A stretch of 64,000 nt of DNA from Agrobacterium vitis. Its GTDB lineage: Bacteria; Pseudomonadota; Alphaproteobacteria; Rhizobiales; Rhizobiaceae. This document shows, in pieces, positions 20,001 through 27,673 of this stretch (position 1 is its first letter; each line of letters opens with the position of its first letter). Below the pieces are notes generated by a model. The model had not been told where the DNA came from and did not search any database. It saw nothing but the letters and a program-made list of their open reading frames with translations. Position numbers and translations under genes: made by a program. Where the stretch lies: positions 581,426 through 645,425 of the forward strand of contig NZ_CP118261.1 in assembly GCF_013337045.2 (NCBI RefSeq). The letters are read 5' to 3'.

Positions 20001-21747
20001 GCGCCATCTGGTGCCGACGTTTTTTGCGATGCTGGACAAGCTCCCGCGCCTGCCGAACGGCAAGCTCGACCGCAAGGCGCTGCCCGACCCATCGGATGAA
20101 TCCACGACGGTCGCAGAAGACCAGACACCGCACCACGGCTATGAAGAGAAAATCGCCGCGATCTGGGCGAAACTTCTTGGACGCGAAGCGATTGGACGCA
20201 ACGACAACTTCTTCGCGCTCGGCGGAGATTCAATCCTCGCTATTCAGGTCGTGGCTGCCGCCCGCCGCGTTGGCATTGCCATCAAGCCACGCGATATTTT
20301 CCAATATTCAACGCTTGCAGCCCTTGCCGCATCCGTCTCCGATCTGGCGACAGAATTGCCCGAGGCGAGACCGATGCGCGGAGACATTCCGCTTGGCCCG
20401 GCACAGCACTGGTTTTTTGAGCAGAATTACCCTGATATGGCCCATTGGAATCAGGCATTGGTGCTGAAACCCGGCAGAGTGATCAATGAGAAGACGCTTC
20501 AAAACGCCATGGACCTTCTCCACCAGACCCATGATGCGCTGCGCGGTCGTTTCTTCCAGCAAAACGGACAGTGGCGTCAGGTCGTGACGGAAGCCGAAGG
20601 AGCGCCGCCGCTGCGTTCCACCCGTTGTACGGCAACCGAAGCCGATGCCGTGCTTTCTCGCGAAGCGAATGCGCTGCAACGCCGCTTCAATCTCGCCGAA
20701 GGCCCGCTCTGGGGTGCCACGCTTGTGACCATCGACGGGTGTGAGCAACGGCTGCTGATCGCAGCGCATCATCTCGTGATCGACGGCGTCTCATGGCGCA
20801 TCCTGCTTGATGACCTTCAAACATGCCTCGCAGCTGGCGAAGCCGGCCTTGAGATGAACTTGCCGCCCAGAACAACAGGCATTGATAGCTGGGTGCGCAG
20901 GCTGAAAGACAGCGCGGTGTTCGATGGTGAAAAGGACCATTGGCGCACGATGACCGAGGCCAAGACCGCAGCGATCCCCACGGACCGTTCGGGCAGCAAT
21001 TGCGCTGGCGACACTGAGATCATTGATCTGACAATCGATCCTGACCTCACCGGACGCCTTCTCCGGGACGTGCCGTCCTGCTATCCAATCGATGCCGAAG
21101 AAGTCATGCTTGCGGCACTTTATAATGCAATCCGCGATTGGACCGGACACGACAGGCTCCGGCTGATCCTTGAAAGTCATGGCCGGGCAGACCTGTTCGA
21201 AGGCGTCGATCTGAGCCGCACCGTCGGCTGGTTCACAGGCCTTTATCCCGTTCTCTTCGATGTCACCGGGCGCGACACCCGAACCACTTTGCTCTCGGTC
21301 AAGGAAAGCCTCCGCCGTGTTGCGAACGATGGCATCGGCTATGGCGTCCTGAAATATCTGAAGGGCGTGGCATTGCCACGGCTGGAGGATATCGCCGAGA
21401 TCCGCTTCAACTATCTTGGTCAGACGGACACGCTGTTTTCCGGCGATGCGTTGCTGTCACGCGCAACTGAACCGGCGGGTGATCCGCGAGGTGCTGGCAA
21501 TCCGCGCGGGGTGCTGCTTGACATCAATGCAATCATCAGCGGCGGGCATTTGCGCATTCGCCTTGCCTATTCCCGGCAGGTTCACGATCGGCAGACAATC
21601 GAAACACTCGCAGCGGGGCTGCAAAACCATCTCGAAAGCCTAGTCGATTTCTGCCTGACTTCAACCGAAGCCGGCTATACACCTGCGGACTTCAAGCACA
21701 TGACACTTGATCAGGATGACCTCGAAGCCATCCTGCGCAATCTCTGA
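14026..21747 (+). CDS. NRPS, C-A-T-C-A-T-E (two modules, second epimerising)
   Basis: 2573 residues, start overlapping the PKS stop (ATGA). C1 has HHIISDRWS from 176 (Arg in place of the usual Gly after Asp). A1 has YTSGSTGRPKG from 646; specificity positions read by eye D-L-F-N-T-C-L-C-F-K. T1 has GGHSLL (Ser 1031). C2 has HHIVSDAQS from 1215. A2 has YTSGSTGLPKG from 1684; positions D-L-F-N-C-A-L-T-Y-K, close to a code I recall for alanine, so a small residue is a weak guess. T2 has GGDSIL (Ser 2069), the form usual before E domains. The E domain has HHLVIDGVSW from 2248 and DLSRTVGWFTGLYP. The second residue should therefore be handed on as the D isomer. There is no release domain; the chain goes to the C-T protein next door. 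Confidence 0.95.
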   Translation: MNELFAKIAGLSPERRALLEQKLKAQGITVPAPSGIQPRADREAAVPLSSAQKRLWFMQQLEPGTVAYNMNLALRLKGPLDRAALSRAYAALIARHEPLRTRFTMGEDGQPQQIVEASGAADIGYHDCRQHPEPEKEARLQLKAFVETPYDLTRPPIRATLVAINDDEHVLALGMHHIISDRWSMGVFARDLSTLYHAEATGTAATLAPLPVQFADWTLWQRDLLDGPALANQLAYWTESLAGELPVLELPLDRPHSLSASFSGAHLPVLIDRALSLRLRALAAEQNVSLFTLLLAAFNVLLHLYTDSDDIILGSEVANRDRPETQTMMGPLVNTLVFRNDLSGDPAFTGLLQKVADAVRRGLAHQDIPFERLVEAINPERSLSDLNPLFNVKFDIQHSIAPPPGLHGLTIEPYPLREVATKYDLRFNLEDDQPDIKGKIEYSSQIFNESTIASMLARFERLLELVVRDPSRRLSTLSLLKPEEEAAIIASGSGPVRDYPVDECLHDLFLKQVEQTPDADAVTDGDLTWSYRDLEAQSSRIAASLVAAGVKPGDRVGICMRRSPRMIAGILGIMRAGAAYVPLEADYPPSRLAFIAEDSGITILLTDHRPSFVTQAQTLVDVTTLPDIRLEVPPTVSPNHLAYIIYTSGSTGRPKGVAIEHRSVVTFMYWARERFTREEVARMLVPTSISFDLSIFELYAPLVLGGTLVVADHFLALPQLAAKVDVTFINTVPSLLQELLQEHRLPNSVQTATFCGEPLPAALVAILKRDYPNLRILNLYGPSEDTCFSTEVPLQGDHYQGGVVPIGKPLPNTQAYILDRTGRLRPPGLSGELYLGGTGLARGYFGRPEQTAERFIANPFSSEPGSRLYRTGDRIRRRADGNLEFCGRLDHQVKVRGLRIETGEIEHNLEQITGVEKAVVAVTQGTDRQLAAFIEPQDGVRLDETELRRALSDILPVHMVPTLWCFLPRLPQQPNGKIDRAALPSLAATVATGSSPPETETEQRVADAWADVLAIDSISRDDNFFRLGGHSLLAMRMIARLSSSLPTNAVLRKLFEFPRLRDFAAALARDETPMAAPLSAIDALPDGAPIPLSFAQQRLWTLAELEPDSAAYTVPAAIRFHGALDLEVLQHAFTALTARHPALRTRIVNRDGQPAVEIGATDIPDIAIVDVNEATLPEALAAACRQPFDMATGPLFRARIFRLSTDEHVVFVALHHIVSDAQSLQLMLRDLTRFYDAGRQGKVADLPPLTLTYGDFAAWQRKQPLGEQIDYWRRLLEHAPPLLELPTDFPRGARQEFKGGSIPFHLDHALTARLVNFAHERDATPFMVLLSAFSTLLSRYSGASDVVIGTPVSERPNRALEDVIGLFVNTLALKLTHDAATSFEQQVAATRLLVLDAFRHQDAPFECVVDALSVERSWSHNPVFQVMVTWQADEPHSPCPDGLTVTPVVLAQETSKVDLTLDLRHRGDQFSGTLIYRSDLFRQETIHHMAEAFTALVEALLSAPERAQVEIDGLPERQRQQIAAWNATAKTYDAVPASLHGFFARSTERTPDAIAVTDRNRSATYAELDRQAEALARHLASLGIGRGSAVGICLERTIDLIASILAVLKTGAAYVPLDPKYPAERIAFVAKDASLSLLLTQEERDDFADIRTLDPTTIWNGTQAVSGAPLPHTTEGSDLAYLIYTSGSTGLPKGVAIEHRNAVAFTHWALDTFPAESFVGMLASTSVCFDLSIFEIFVTLAAGGRIFIVDDLFELPDAEFANEVTFINTVPTPMTELMRFGPLPAKAKTVCLAGEPLPPSLARAILDTGQVEALYNLYGPSEDTTYSTGCRIDDAGLPIHIGKPITNTTAHVLDAALNEVPIGMPGELYLAGEGIARGYHNRPDLTAERFLPNPFDRAGQAPVLYKTGDRVRRLADGNIDYLGRADRQMKISGFRIEPGEVEAVLMRYPGVTGAAVDAWRDNTGYARLAAWIEVAAPVGKAALSAHLSRELPRHLVPTFFAMLDKLPRLPNGKLDRKALPDPSDESTTVAEDQTPHHGYEEKIAAIWAKLLGREAIGRNDNFFALGGDSILAIQVVAAARRVGIAIKPRDIFQYSTLAALAASVSDLATELPEARPMRGDIPLGPAQHWFFEQNYPDMAHWNQALVLKPGRVINEKTLQNAMDLLHQTHDALRGRFFQQNGQWRQVVTEAEGAPPLRSTRCTATEADAVLSREANALQRRFNLAEGPLWGATLVTIDGCEQRLLIAAHHLVIDGVSWRILLDDLQTCLAAGEAGLEMNLPPRTTGIDSWVRRLKDSAVFDGEKDHWRTMTEAKTAAIPTDRSGSNCAGDTEIIDLTIDPDLTGRLLRDVPSCYPIDAEEVMLAALYNAIRDWTGHDRLRLILESHGRADLFEGVDLSRTVGWFTGLYPVLFDVTGRDTRTTLLSVKESLRRVANDGIGYGVLKYLKGVALPRLEDIAEIRFNYLGQTDTLFSGDALLSRATEPAGDPRGAGNPRGVLLDINAIISGGHLRIRLAYSRQVHDRQTIETLAAGLQNHLESLVDFCLTSTEAGYTPADFKHMTLDQDDLEAILRNL

Positions 21748-21754
21748 GGACACC

Positions 21755-23446
21755 ATGCAGAATGCGAGCCAGCGCTTTGAGCGCAACAACATTGCCGACA
21801 TCTATCCGCTTGCCCCGATGCAGGAGGGCATCCTTTTTCATTCGGTGTCTTCCCCCGGCGACGGCCTCTACATGCCGCAAACGGCGCTGCGCATCACCGG
21901 ACACGTCGATGCGGACGCTCTGAAGGCGGCGTGGCAAGGCGCAATCGACCGCCATCCGATCCTGCGTTCGGGGTTCTTCTGGGAGGAGCGCGACGAGCCA
22001 TTCCAGATCGCCTTCCGCAGCCTTGCGGTGACATTCAATAGGCTCGACTGGACCGGCAGCGATGCTGCTAGTGAGCGTGAACGGCTGCAAGCGCTGTTTT
22101 CCGCCAACAGGGCCGAGCCGTTTGACCTGCGCCGTCCGCCTCTGATCCGGGTCCAATGGATTCGAACCGGACAAGACCAGTCGATCATGGTTGTCTGCTA
22201 CCATCATATCATCCTCGACGGCTGGTCGATCCGTCAATTGCTCGACGAAGTGCTCTCGCTCTACCGACGCGCAACAGGCAAGGCCGAGCCAGCCCTTCCG
22301 CCCGCCCGCCCTTACGGCGATTACATCGGTTGGCTTAAAAAACGCGAGCGGGCCGTGTCGCTTCGCTTCTTGCAGGATCGACTTCAGGGTTTTGCGGGCA
22401 CAACCCGGCTTCTGGCAGGGGAAGCGACAGGCCAGTTCGAGCGGCTCTGCCGGGAAGTCCCAAAGCCACTGCATGAGGCCGTGCTGGCCTATGGTGCCGC
22501 CCATGGGCTGACGCTCAACACACTGCTGCAAGGCGCGTTGAGTTTGCTGATTGCACGCCAGACCGGCAGCCGTGATCTGATTTTCGGCACAACGACAGCC
22601 GGGCGCCCGGCGACGCTGGAGGGCGCGACGACGATGATCGGCCTCTTCATCAACACGCTGCCCGTGCGTGTCCGCCTCGATGAGGGCCAATCCGTCTCGG
22701 ACTGGCTTGCGACCATTCAGAAAGCCCATGCCGAAACGGGCGAGCACGACCATGTACCCCTCGCCGCTATCCAAGGCCCAGGCGTTTCGCTTTTCGACAC
22801 GCTGCTCGTTGTTGAGAATTTCCCGGCGCAGGCGAAGCGGACGGATGCGCCTGCACTGCTCAAAACTGAAGGCATCGACTTTGACGAGCGAACCCATTTT
22901 CCGCTCACGCTCTGGGCAACACCGCACCCGACGGGCCTGACGCTGATGGCCGGTTTCAGCCGCGACATGCTCGCATCTGAGACCGCAGCAGATCTGCTTG
23001 AACGACTGGTTGATATTATCTCCATCATGATCCGCTCATCCACCACAGATGTGTGCGCAATTCTGGATGAACTGCCTTCGGCGATGGCGGTCGGCGGTCT
23101 CTCTGAAGGCGGTTCTGGGGACAGCACCCATTTGATGCCACTGAAACAGGCAGTATCGGGCATCCCGACATCCGCAACGCCTTCCGCGACTGAAATCACA
23201 CTGGCGCAAATCTGGACGGAGGTGCTCAAATGTGGTCCCCTTGATGGGCAGGCTAACTTCTTTGAGCTTGGCGGCCATTCGCTGCTGGCCGTGCGCGTCG
23301 CCAGCCGACTTCGCGGCGCGTTTTGCGTTCCGGTGCCAATGCGCGTCCTGTTTGAGCACCCCGTCCTTGCGGAACTTGCGGCCTATATCGACAGCCTTCG
23401 CCCGCAGGAATCCCAGACCACAGACCATATCGAGATTGACATATGA
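21755..23446 (+). CDS. NRPS C-T didomain lacking an adenylation domain
   Basis: 563 residues. A condensation domain with HHIILDGWS from 150 (intact active site) begins almost at the N-terminus (IYPLAPMQEGILFHS, typical of C domains that accept a D-residue after an E domain). It is followed directly by a carrier domain with GGHSLL (Ser about 509). No A domain lies between or after. The carrier must be charged in trans, for example by one of the three A domains of the operon, or the protein passes or branches the chain. The start ATG at 21755 lies 8 bases after the previous stop; the frame is open further upstream but inside the NRPS gene. Confidence 0.92.
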   Translation: MQNASQRFERNNIADIYPLAPMQEGILFHSVSSPGDGLYMPQTALRITGHVDADALKAAWQGAIDRHPILRSGFFWEERDEPFQIAFRSLAVTFNRLDWTGSDAASERERLQALFSANRAEPFDLRRPPLIRVQWIRTGQDQSIMVVCYHHIILDGWSIRQLLDEVLSLYRRATGKAEPALPPARPYGDYIGWLKKRERAVSLRFLQDRLQGFAGTTRLLAGEATGQFERLCREVPKPLHEAVLAYGAAHGLTLNTLLQGALSLLIARQTGSRDLIFGTTTAGRPATLEGATTMIGLFINTLPVRVRLDEGQSVSDWLATIQKAHAETGEHDHVPLAAIQGPGVSLFDTLLVVENFPAQAKRTDAPALLKTEGIDFDERTHFPLTLWATPHPTGLTLMAGFSRDMLASETAADLLERLVDIISIMIRSSTTDVCAILDELPSAMAVGGLSEGGSGDSTHLMPLKQAVSGIPTSATPSATEITLAQIWTEVLKCGPLDGQANFFELGGHSLLAVRVASRLRGAFCVPVPMRVLFEHPVLAELAAYIDSLRPQESQTTDHIEIDI

Positions 23447-24195
23447 CTATAACGCCATCACGCCCCGTGCTTCTTTGCCTGCCGCCAGCAGGCACCGGGG
23501 CCGGGCTTTTCCGCAACTGGGTACAAACCGCGCCGAGCACGATGACGGTGCATCCGGTCGCACTGCCGGGCCGCGAAGCGCGCTATAGCGAACCGGCACC
23601 GAGGTCAATTGATGCGCTTGCCGATCAGCTGGCCGTTGAGCTTGAGCCATATATCGGCGGGCGGTATGCGATTTTCGGCTATTCGATGGGTGCTCTCCTC
23701 GGCTATGAAATCGCCCGGCGCTTCTTGGGAGCGGGTTTGCGGATGCCGGAAGTGTTTTTCGCGCTCGGCTGCAATGCGCCGGACCGTATGGTCTATGAGC
23801 GAGAGCCGTTCCACACGATGGAAGCCGCTGCCTTTCGACAAGCGCTCATTGATCTCGGCGGAACAGACGCTGAAATCCTCAATAATCCCGACGCCATGGA
23901 GCTTTTCGAACCCGTGCTGCGCAATGATTTCAGAATATGCGAGACCTATACCCATGACGCGACGCGCGGCACGCTCGATTGTCCCGCCCATATTTTCCTC
24001 TCTGATGGAGACGCCTTTGTAAACCGGCAGGCCGCCGCAGCCTGGTGTGATTTCGTGACAGGCGGCACGCGCCTGCATCAGGTCGCGGGCGCGCATATGC
24101 TGGAGCGCCCGGTACTTGACACGCTGCCCGCACGACTGGCAACTCTCTGGTTAGAAACTGGGGTTCGGAACTGGCGAAAATCGCCTAAGGCGTGA
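23443..24195 (+). CDS. Type II thioesterase (alpha/beta hydrolase)
   Basis: 250 residues, start overlapping the C-T gene stop (ATGA). The N-terminus LLCLPPAGTGAGLFRNW and the nucleophile elbow GYSMGALLG (Ser 81) are typical of editing thioesterases of NRPS/PKS clusters; the Asp (FLSDGDAFV) and His (GAHMLERP) of the triad are present. Such enzymes clear stalled or wrongly primed carrier domains. Main chain release here is by the reductase domain, so an editing role fits. Confidence 0.93.
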   Translation: MTITPSRPVLLCLPPAGTGAGLFRNWVQTAPSTMTVHPVALPGREARYSEPAPRSIDALADQLAVELEPYIGGRYAIFGYSMGALLGYEIARRFLGAGLRMPEVFFALGCNAPDRMVYEREPFHTMEAAAFRQALIDLGGTDAEILNNPDAMELFEPVLRNDFRICETYTHDATRGTLDCPAHIFLSDGDAFVNRQAAAAWCDFVTGGTRLHQVAGAHMLERPVLDTLPARLATLWLETGVRNWRKSPKA

Positions 24196-24205
24196 GGGTT
24201 AAGCG

Positions 24206-25078
24206 ATGACGGCCGCGATCGACATACCAACATCGGAGGAGGCATTGGTCCGCCGCGCCCTTGATGCGCAGGCCGCCTATATGCCGGATGTCCGTGCGGA
24301 TATCGGTCCGGCTGGCGCAGAATGGACGACGACCGAGGCATTCTTTTCCGACGATGCGGCGCTTGGCGAATTTCTCGCCTTCGAACAATCGCTGAACGAA
24401 GGCACCGACATCAAGACGGCTGCGGCGCTGTTGATGACCGACTACGGCTACATTCTGGCCGCCGCTACTGTGCCGATCTTCGCTGGTTTTGGCCTCATTC
24501 CTAACCTATCACCGGCCTGCGTCGCTCTTTCATTCTACACGACGCAAGAGCAACATGAGGGGGAGACGCACCGGGTGCGACGCGCCCATGTCCGTTTCCT
24601 CGAAGAGACATTCTGGCAGGGCCAATTGGGCGACACCGCTGCCGAAGAACGGTTCCGGGCCGAAATAGAGCGGCATTTTCGCCCCGTCATCGACGCGATC
24701 CACGCGCGCACGCGCCTTTCTCGCTCGGCGCTCTGGCGGCTCGCCGCTGATGCGATTGCCGGTCGCTTTCTCGATTCCGGCCGCCGTTTCGCCAGAGTCG
24801 AGGCGGCCAAGGCATCTGCAATGCAGATCCTCAAAGTGCCCGGTTCGCCGCTTGCCAACCGTCAGCTCCACTATTTCGATCTGAGTGTACTCGACAAAAA
24901 CCAGCAGGAATTTTCATACACCTTCCGTCAACGCGGCGGCTGCTGTCGATTTTACCTCGTGAAGGGCGGAGAATACTGTCCGACCTGCGTCCTGAAGGCA
25001 CCTGCAGAACGGGACGAAGAGTTGCGCCTGGCCATGCGTCAACATCTCGGCGTCGCTGATGAGAGTCTGTCAGGCTAA
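24206..25078 (+). CDS. FhuF-like ferric-siderophore reductase, [2Fe-2S]
   Basis: 290 residues. The C-terminus has C-C-x10-C-x2-C (Cys 246, 247, 258, 261; GGCCRFYLVKGGEYCPTC), the exact cluster-binding spacing of the FhuF family. FhuF proteins reduce ferric siderophores in the cytoplasm to free the iron. It is the last gene of the biosynthetic operon, 10 bases after the thioesterase, and so links production with iron release after import by the next gene block. No signal peptide, as expected for a cytosolic protein. Confidence 0.9.
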   Translation: MTAAIDIPTSEEALVRRALDAQAAYMPDVRADIGPAGAEWTTTEAFFSDDAALGEFLAFEQSLNEGTDIKTAAALLMTDYGYILAAATVPIFAGFGLIPNLSPACVALSFYTTQEQHEGETHRVRRAHVRFLEETFWQGQLGDTAAEERFRAEIERHFRPVIDAIHARTRLSRSALWRLAADAIAGRFLDSGRRFARVEAAKASAMQILKVPGSPLANRQLHYFDLSVLDKNQQEFSYTFRQRGGCCRFYLVKGGEYCPTCVLKAPAERDEELRLAMRQHLGVADESLSG

Positions 25079-25109
25079 AATTGAACCTGACTGCCTTATC
25101 GATTTTTTT
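25061..25109 (+). terminator. Candidate terminator after the siderophore operon; copy A of a shared near-palindrome
   Basis: GTCAGGCT and GAACCTGAC form an imperfect stem that includes the FhuF stop codon, followed by a run of eight T (about 25101-25109). The same 37-base sequence (inverted, about 31 of 37 identical) lies after the ECF sigma factor gene at 32235-32271. Confidence 0.6.
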
Positions 25110-25223
25110 TAACGATCGGAGTCCCAAACCGGGAAAAGCAATCGTCTACCTCCCGAGCACAATGTGGAGTTGCTCCTTACGGTGGGCTGAAAAGCCTTGA
25201 GTACCGGAGAGTTTGGGGGTTCT

Positions 25224-27617
25224 ATGACGAAGATTTTTTCCACTACACGCGAGGCCCGGGCGAGCCTCAGAGCCGTCCTTTTAGCAGGATCGGCGCTTGT
25301 GATGTTGACACCGCCCGTGCCGGCAATGGTGCGTGAGGCGCAGGCTCAAATGTCGCAGCACGCGATTTCCGTACCGGCCGGTCCGCTTACGCCGGCGCTC
25401 AACAGCCTTGCTGCACAGACGGGCCTCCAGATTCTGTTCGACGCGTCGGTTGCCCAAAACAAATCAACCCGCGGCGTGAATGGGACGTTGACACCCGAAC
25501 AGGCCTTGAAGGCCGTGCTTGCAGGGACCGGCGTCGATGCGCGCTTTGCCGGCGAAAACCGCGTCACCTTGCAGAATGCGACTTCTGCCTCAGGAAACCC
25601 GGAGCAGGACGGGACCCTGCTCGAACCCATCGTGATCTACGGTGCCCGCAATGCGACCACCCTCGGCGGTACGACAAGCAGTGTCGCTATTCTCAAGGCC
25701 GAAAGCCTGGCGAACAGCCAGATCCGCACCACGCAGGAAACGTTTCGTCGCATGGCGAATACGATGGACAGCGCCACAGTCAACGCTGGTTTCGTGATCC
25801 GCGGCATGAGTTCCGAGGGTCTGGTATCGTCCGGTGGGCCAGCAGGCTCCATCTATATCGATGGCATCCTTCAGACGCGCTACAATGCCCGCTTCGGCGC
25901 ACGCAATCTCTGGGACGTTGAGCAGGTCGAGGTCTATCGCGGCCCGCAATCGACGCTCTCCGGCCGCGCCGCCATGACCGGAGCCGTCTATATCAAATCG
26001 AAGGATCCGACCTTCGAGAAAGAAGTCGAGGTTTCCACCACCGTTGGTACCGATAATCTCGTGGGCACCGCCATCACGGTCAATACGCCTATCGTCGAGG
26101 ATCAAGTCGCGCTACGGCTCTCCGGGTCCTATGAACGTTCGAAGGCCCAGCCTAGCTACTCCGATTTCAAGTCATACGACAATTACGACGATTTGATCAC
26201 CGATATCAGCGGCATAGCGCGCGCCAAGCTGCTGTTGACGCCGTCAGAGCTGCCGGATACCCGCGCAGTGCTCACCTATTCCTATTCGAAGGACCGGCCG
26301 AACGACGCACTCGTCGGGCTCTATTCGGGACGGGGCGATTTCAATAACGCGCCTGTCACGTACACCGAATATCGCTGGACCGAGGCCCATAATCTCGGAC
26401 TTGAGGTCACCCACGACATTTCTGAAACCCTGCGCTTCACATCGCAGACCGGCTATCAATATGGCATCAACAACCGGCGCTCCATTGATTATGGCACCGA
26501 AAATGTCGTCAACGGTATCACCGGCGAAGATGACAACTCCATCCTCACCCAGGAATTCCGCCTGAACTACGAAGGCGATCGCTGGAAATGGGTGACCGGC
26601 ATCTATGGCAGCTACGAAAAGTGGGATGGTGCCACGGATATCGTTGCGTTCGATTATTACCAGCAGAATGACACGCAGCACCGCACAACCGCGAACCTGG
26701 CCATCTTCGGTGAAGCGACCTACGAATTTGCGCCGACCTGGTTTGCGACGCTGGGCGGACGCCTGGATTACCTGAGAGACAAGGACCACCAGCAGAATTA
26801 TTCCGGTCTGATCGATGACTCCCCTGTCCTGACTGGTGACCCGACGTCCCTCACCGAGTATAATTTCGTTCCTAAAATCGGCATATCCAAGGAGTTCGGC
26901 AGCAACCAGAAGGTGGGGCTCACCTATACTGAAGGCTTCCGCTCGGGTGGGTCCTATCTCGACCGCGTGACGGGTGAACTCGGCACCTATGATCCCGAAT
27001 ACTCCAAGAACATCGAACTCTCGTACAAGGGAACGCTGCTGGACGACCGCCTGACGTTGAATGCCAATCTGTTCTACACCAAGTATTCGGATCAGCAGGT
27101 CGAGATCCGGCCTGACCCCTCGATCCCCGGTTATCGCATCATTTCGAACGCCGCCACATCTCGGTCCTGGGGTTTCGAAATCGAACCGTCCATGCAGGTC
27201 ACGGACCAGTTAACGACCTTTGCATCGATCGGTTACCTCAACACCAAGTTCATCGACTTCAACCATGCCGCACTCAGCGAACCGCAGGACGGCAAATCCT
27301 TTCCCGAAGCACCGGAATGGAGCCTGGGCTTTGGCGGACGTTACGAGTTCCAAAATGGAGTTTTTGTCGGTGCCGATGCCAAATACACGACCAGCTATAA
27401 TTCGCGCTTCGGTACGAATGGCATGTACAAGATCGATGCGCGCTTCATCGTCAACGCGCAGGTGGGCTTCAAGAAGAACAACTGGGAAGTGACGCTGTTT
27501 TCGGAGAACCTGACGGATGAAAAATACTTCACGTTGATTGATCCGGATTACTCTCTGCCTTACGGCCAGGCTGGCAAGCGTCGATCATTCGGATTGAACC
27601 TCCGGGCGAAGTTCTGA
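25224..27617 (+). CDS. TonB-dependent siderophore receptor with N-terminal signalling (STN) domain
   Basis: 797 residues; outer-membrane importer for a ferric siderophore. A signal peptide (LRAVLLAGSALVMLTPPVPA) is followed by an STN domain of about 75 residues (ISVPAGPLTPALNSLAAQTG), the part that talks to a FecR-type regulator. Then come the plug (QVEVYRGPQSTLSGRAAM) and a 22-strand-type barrel ending in Phe (LNLRAKF). The ATG at 25224 with GGGGG upstream is preferred over the TTG at 25197. With the FecI and FecR genes at 31693 and 32565 it forms a complete surface-signalling set, so its own transcription is probably induced by the loaded siderophore. The likely ligand is the product of the upstream operon, by position. 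Confidence 0.95.
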   Translation: MTKIFSTTREARASLRAVLLAGSALVMLTPPVPAMVREAQAQMSQHAISVPAGPLTPALNSLAAQTGLQILFDASVAQNKSTRGVNGTLTPEQALKAVLAGTGVDARFAGENRVTLQNATSASGNPEQDGTLLEPIVIYGARNATTLGGTTSSVAILKAESLANSQIRTTQETFRRMANTMDSATVNAGFVIRGMSSEGLVSSGGPAGSIYIDGILQTRYNARFGARNLWDVEQVEVYRGPQSTLSGRAAMTGAVYIKSKDPTFEKEVEVSTTVGTDNLVGTAITVNTPIVEDQVALRLSGSYERSKAQPSYSDFKSYDNYDDLITDISGIARAKLLLTPSELPDTRAVLTYSYSKDRPNDALVGLYSGRGDFNNAPVTYTEYRWTEAHNLGLEVTHDISETLRFTSQTGYQYGINNRRSIDYGTENVVNGITGEDDNSILTQEFRLNYEGDRWKWVTGIYGSYEKWDGATDIVAFDYYQQNDTQHRTTANLAIFGEATYEFAPTWFATLGGRLDYLRDKDHQQNYSGLIDDSPVLTGDPTSLTEYNFVPKIGISKEFGSNQKVGLTYTEGFRSGGSYLDRVTGELGTYDPEYSKNIELSYKGTLLDDRLTLNANLFYTKYSDQQVEIRPDPSIPGYRIISNAATSRSWGFEIEPSMQVTDQLTTFASIGYLNTKFIDFNHAALSEPQDGKSFPEAPEWSLGFGGRYEFQNGVFVGADAKYTTSYNSRFGTNGMYKIDARFIVNAQVGFKKNNWEVTLFSENLTDEKYFTLIDPDYSLPYGQAGKRRSFGLNLRAKF

Positions 27618-27625
27618 TTATCTCG

Positions 27626-27656
27626 GGCTGCGGGGGCATTACCCCGCAGCCGTTTT
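27626..27656 (+). terminator. Rho-independent terminator after the receptor gene
   Basis: Perfect 10-bp stem GGCTGCGGGG/CCCCGCAGCC with a 6-base loop, followed by GTTTT. It lies between the receptor and binding-protein genes and would make the receptor transcript more abundant than the transporter transcript. Confidence 0.85.
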
Positions 27657-27673
27657 CGATTTCCGGCGACAAA

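Noticed and set aside
21692..22927. 411-codon open frame on the minus strand
   Set aside because: It covers the C-T NRPS gene, whose forward translation has intact C-domain motifs; the reverse translation is low-complexity Arg/Gly-rich text.
25110..25160. GGAAAA...CGTC as a FecI-type promoter of the receptor
   Set aside because: The two elements are only about 5 bases apart, far too close for a -35/-10 pair.
25197..25223. TTG at 25197 as receptor start
   Set aside because: The ATG at 25224 has a G-rich ribosome site and gives a normal signal peptide.
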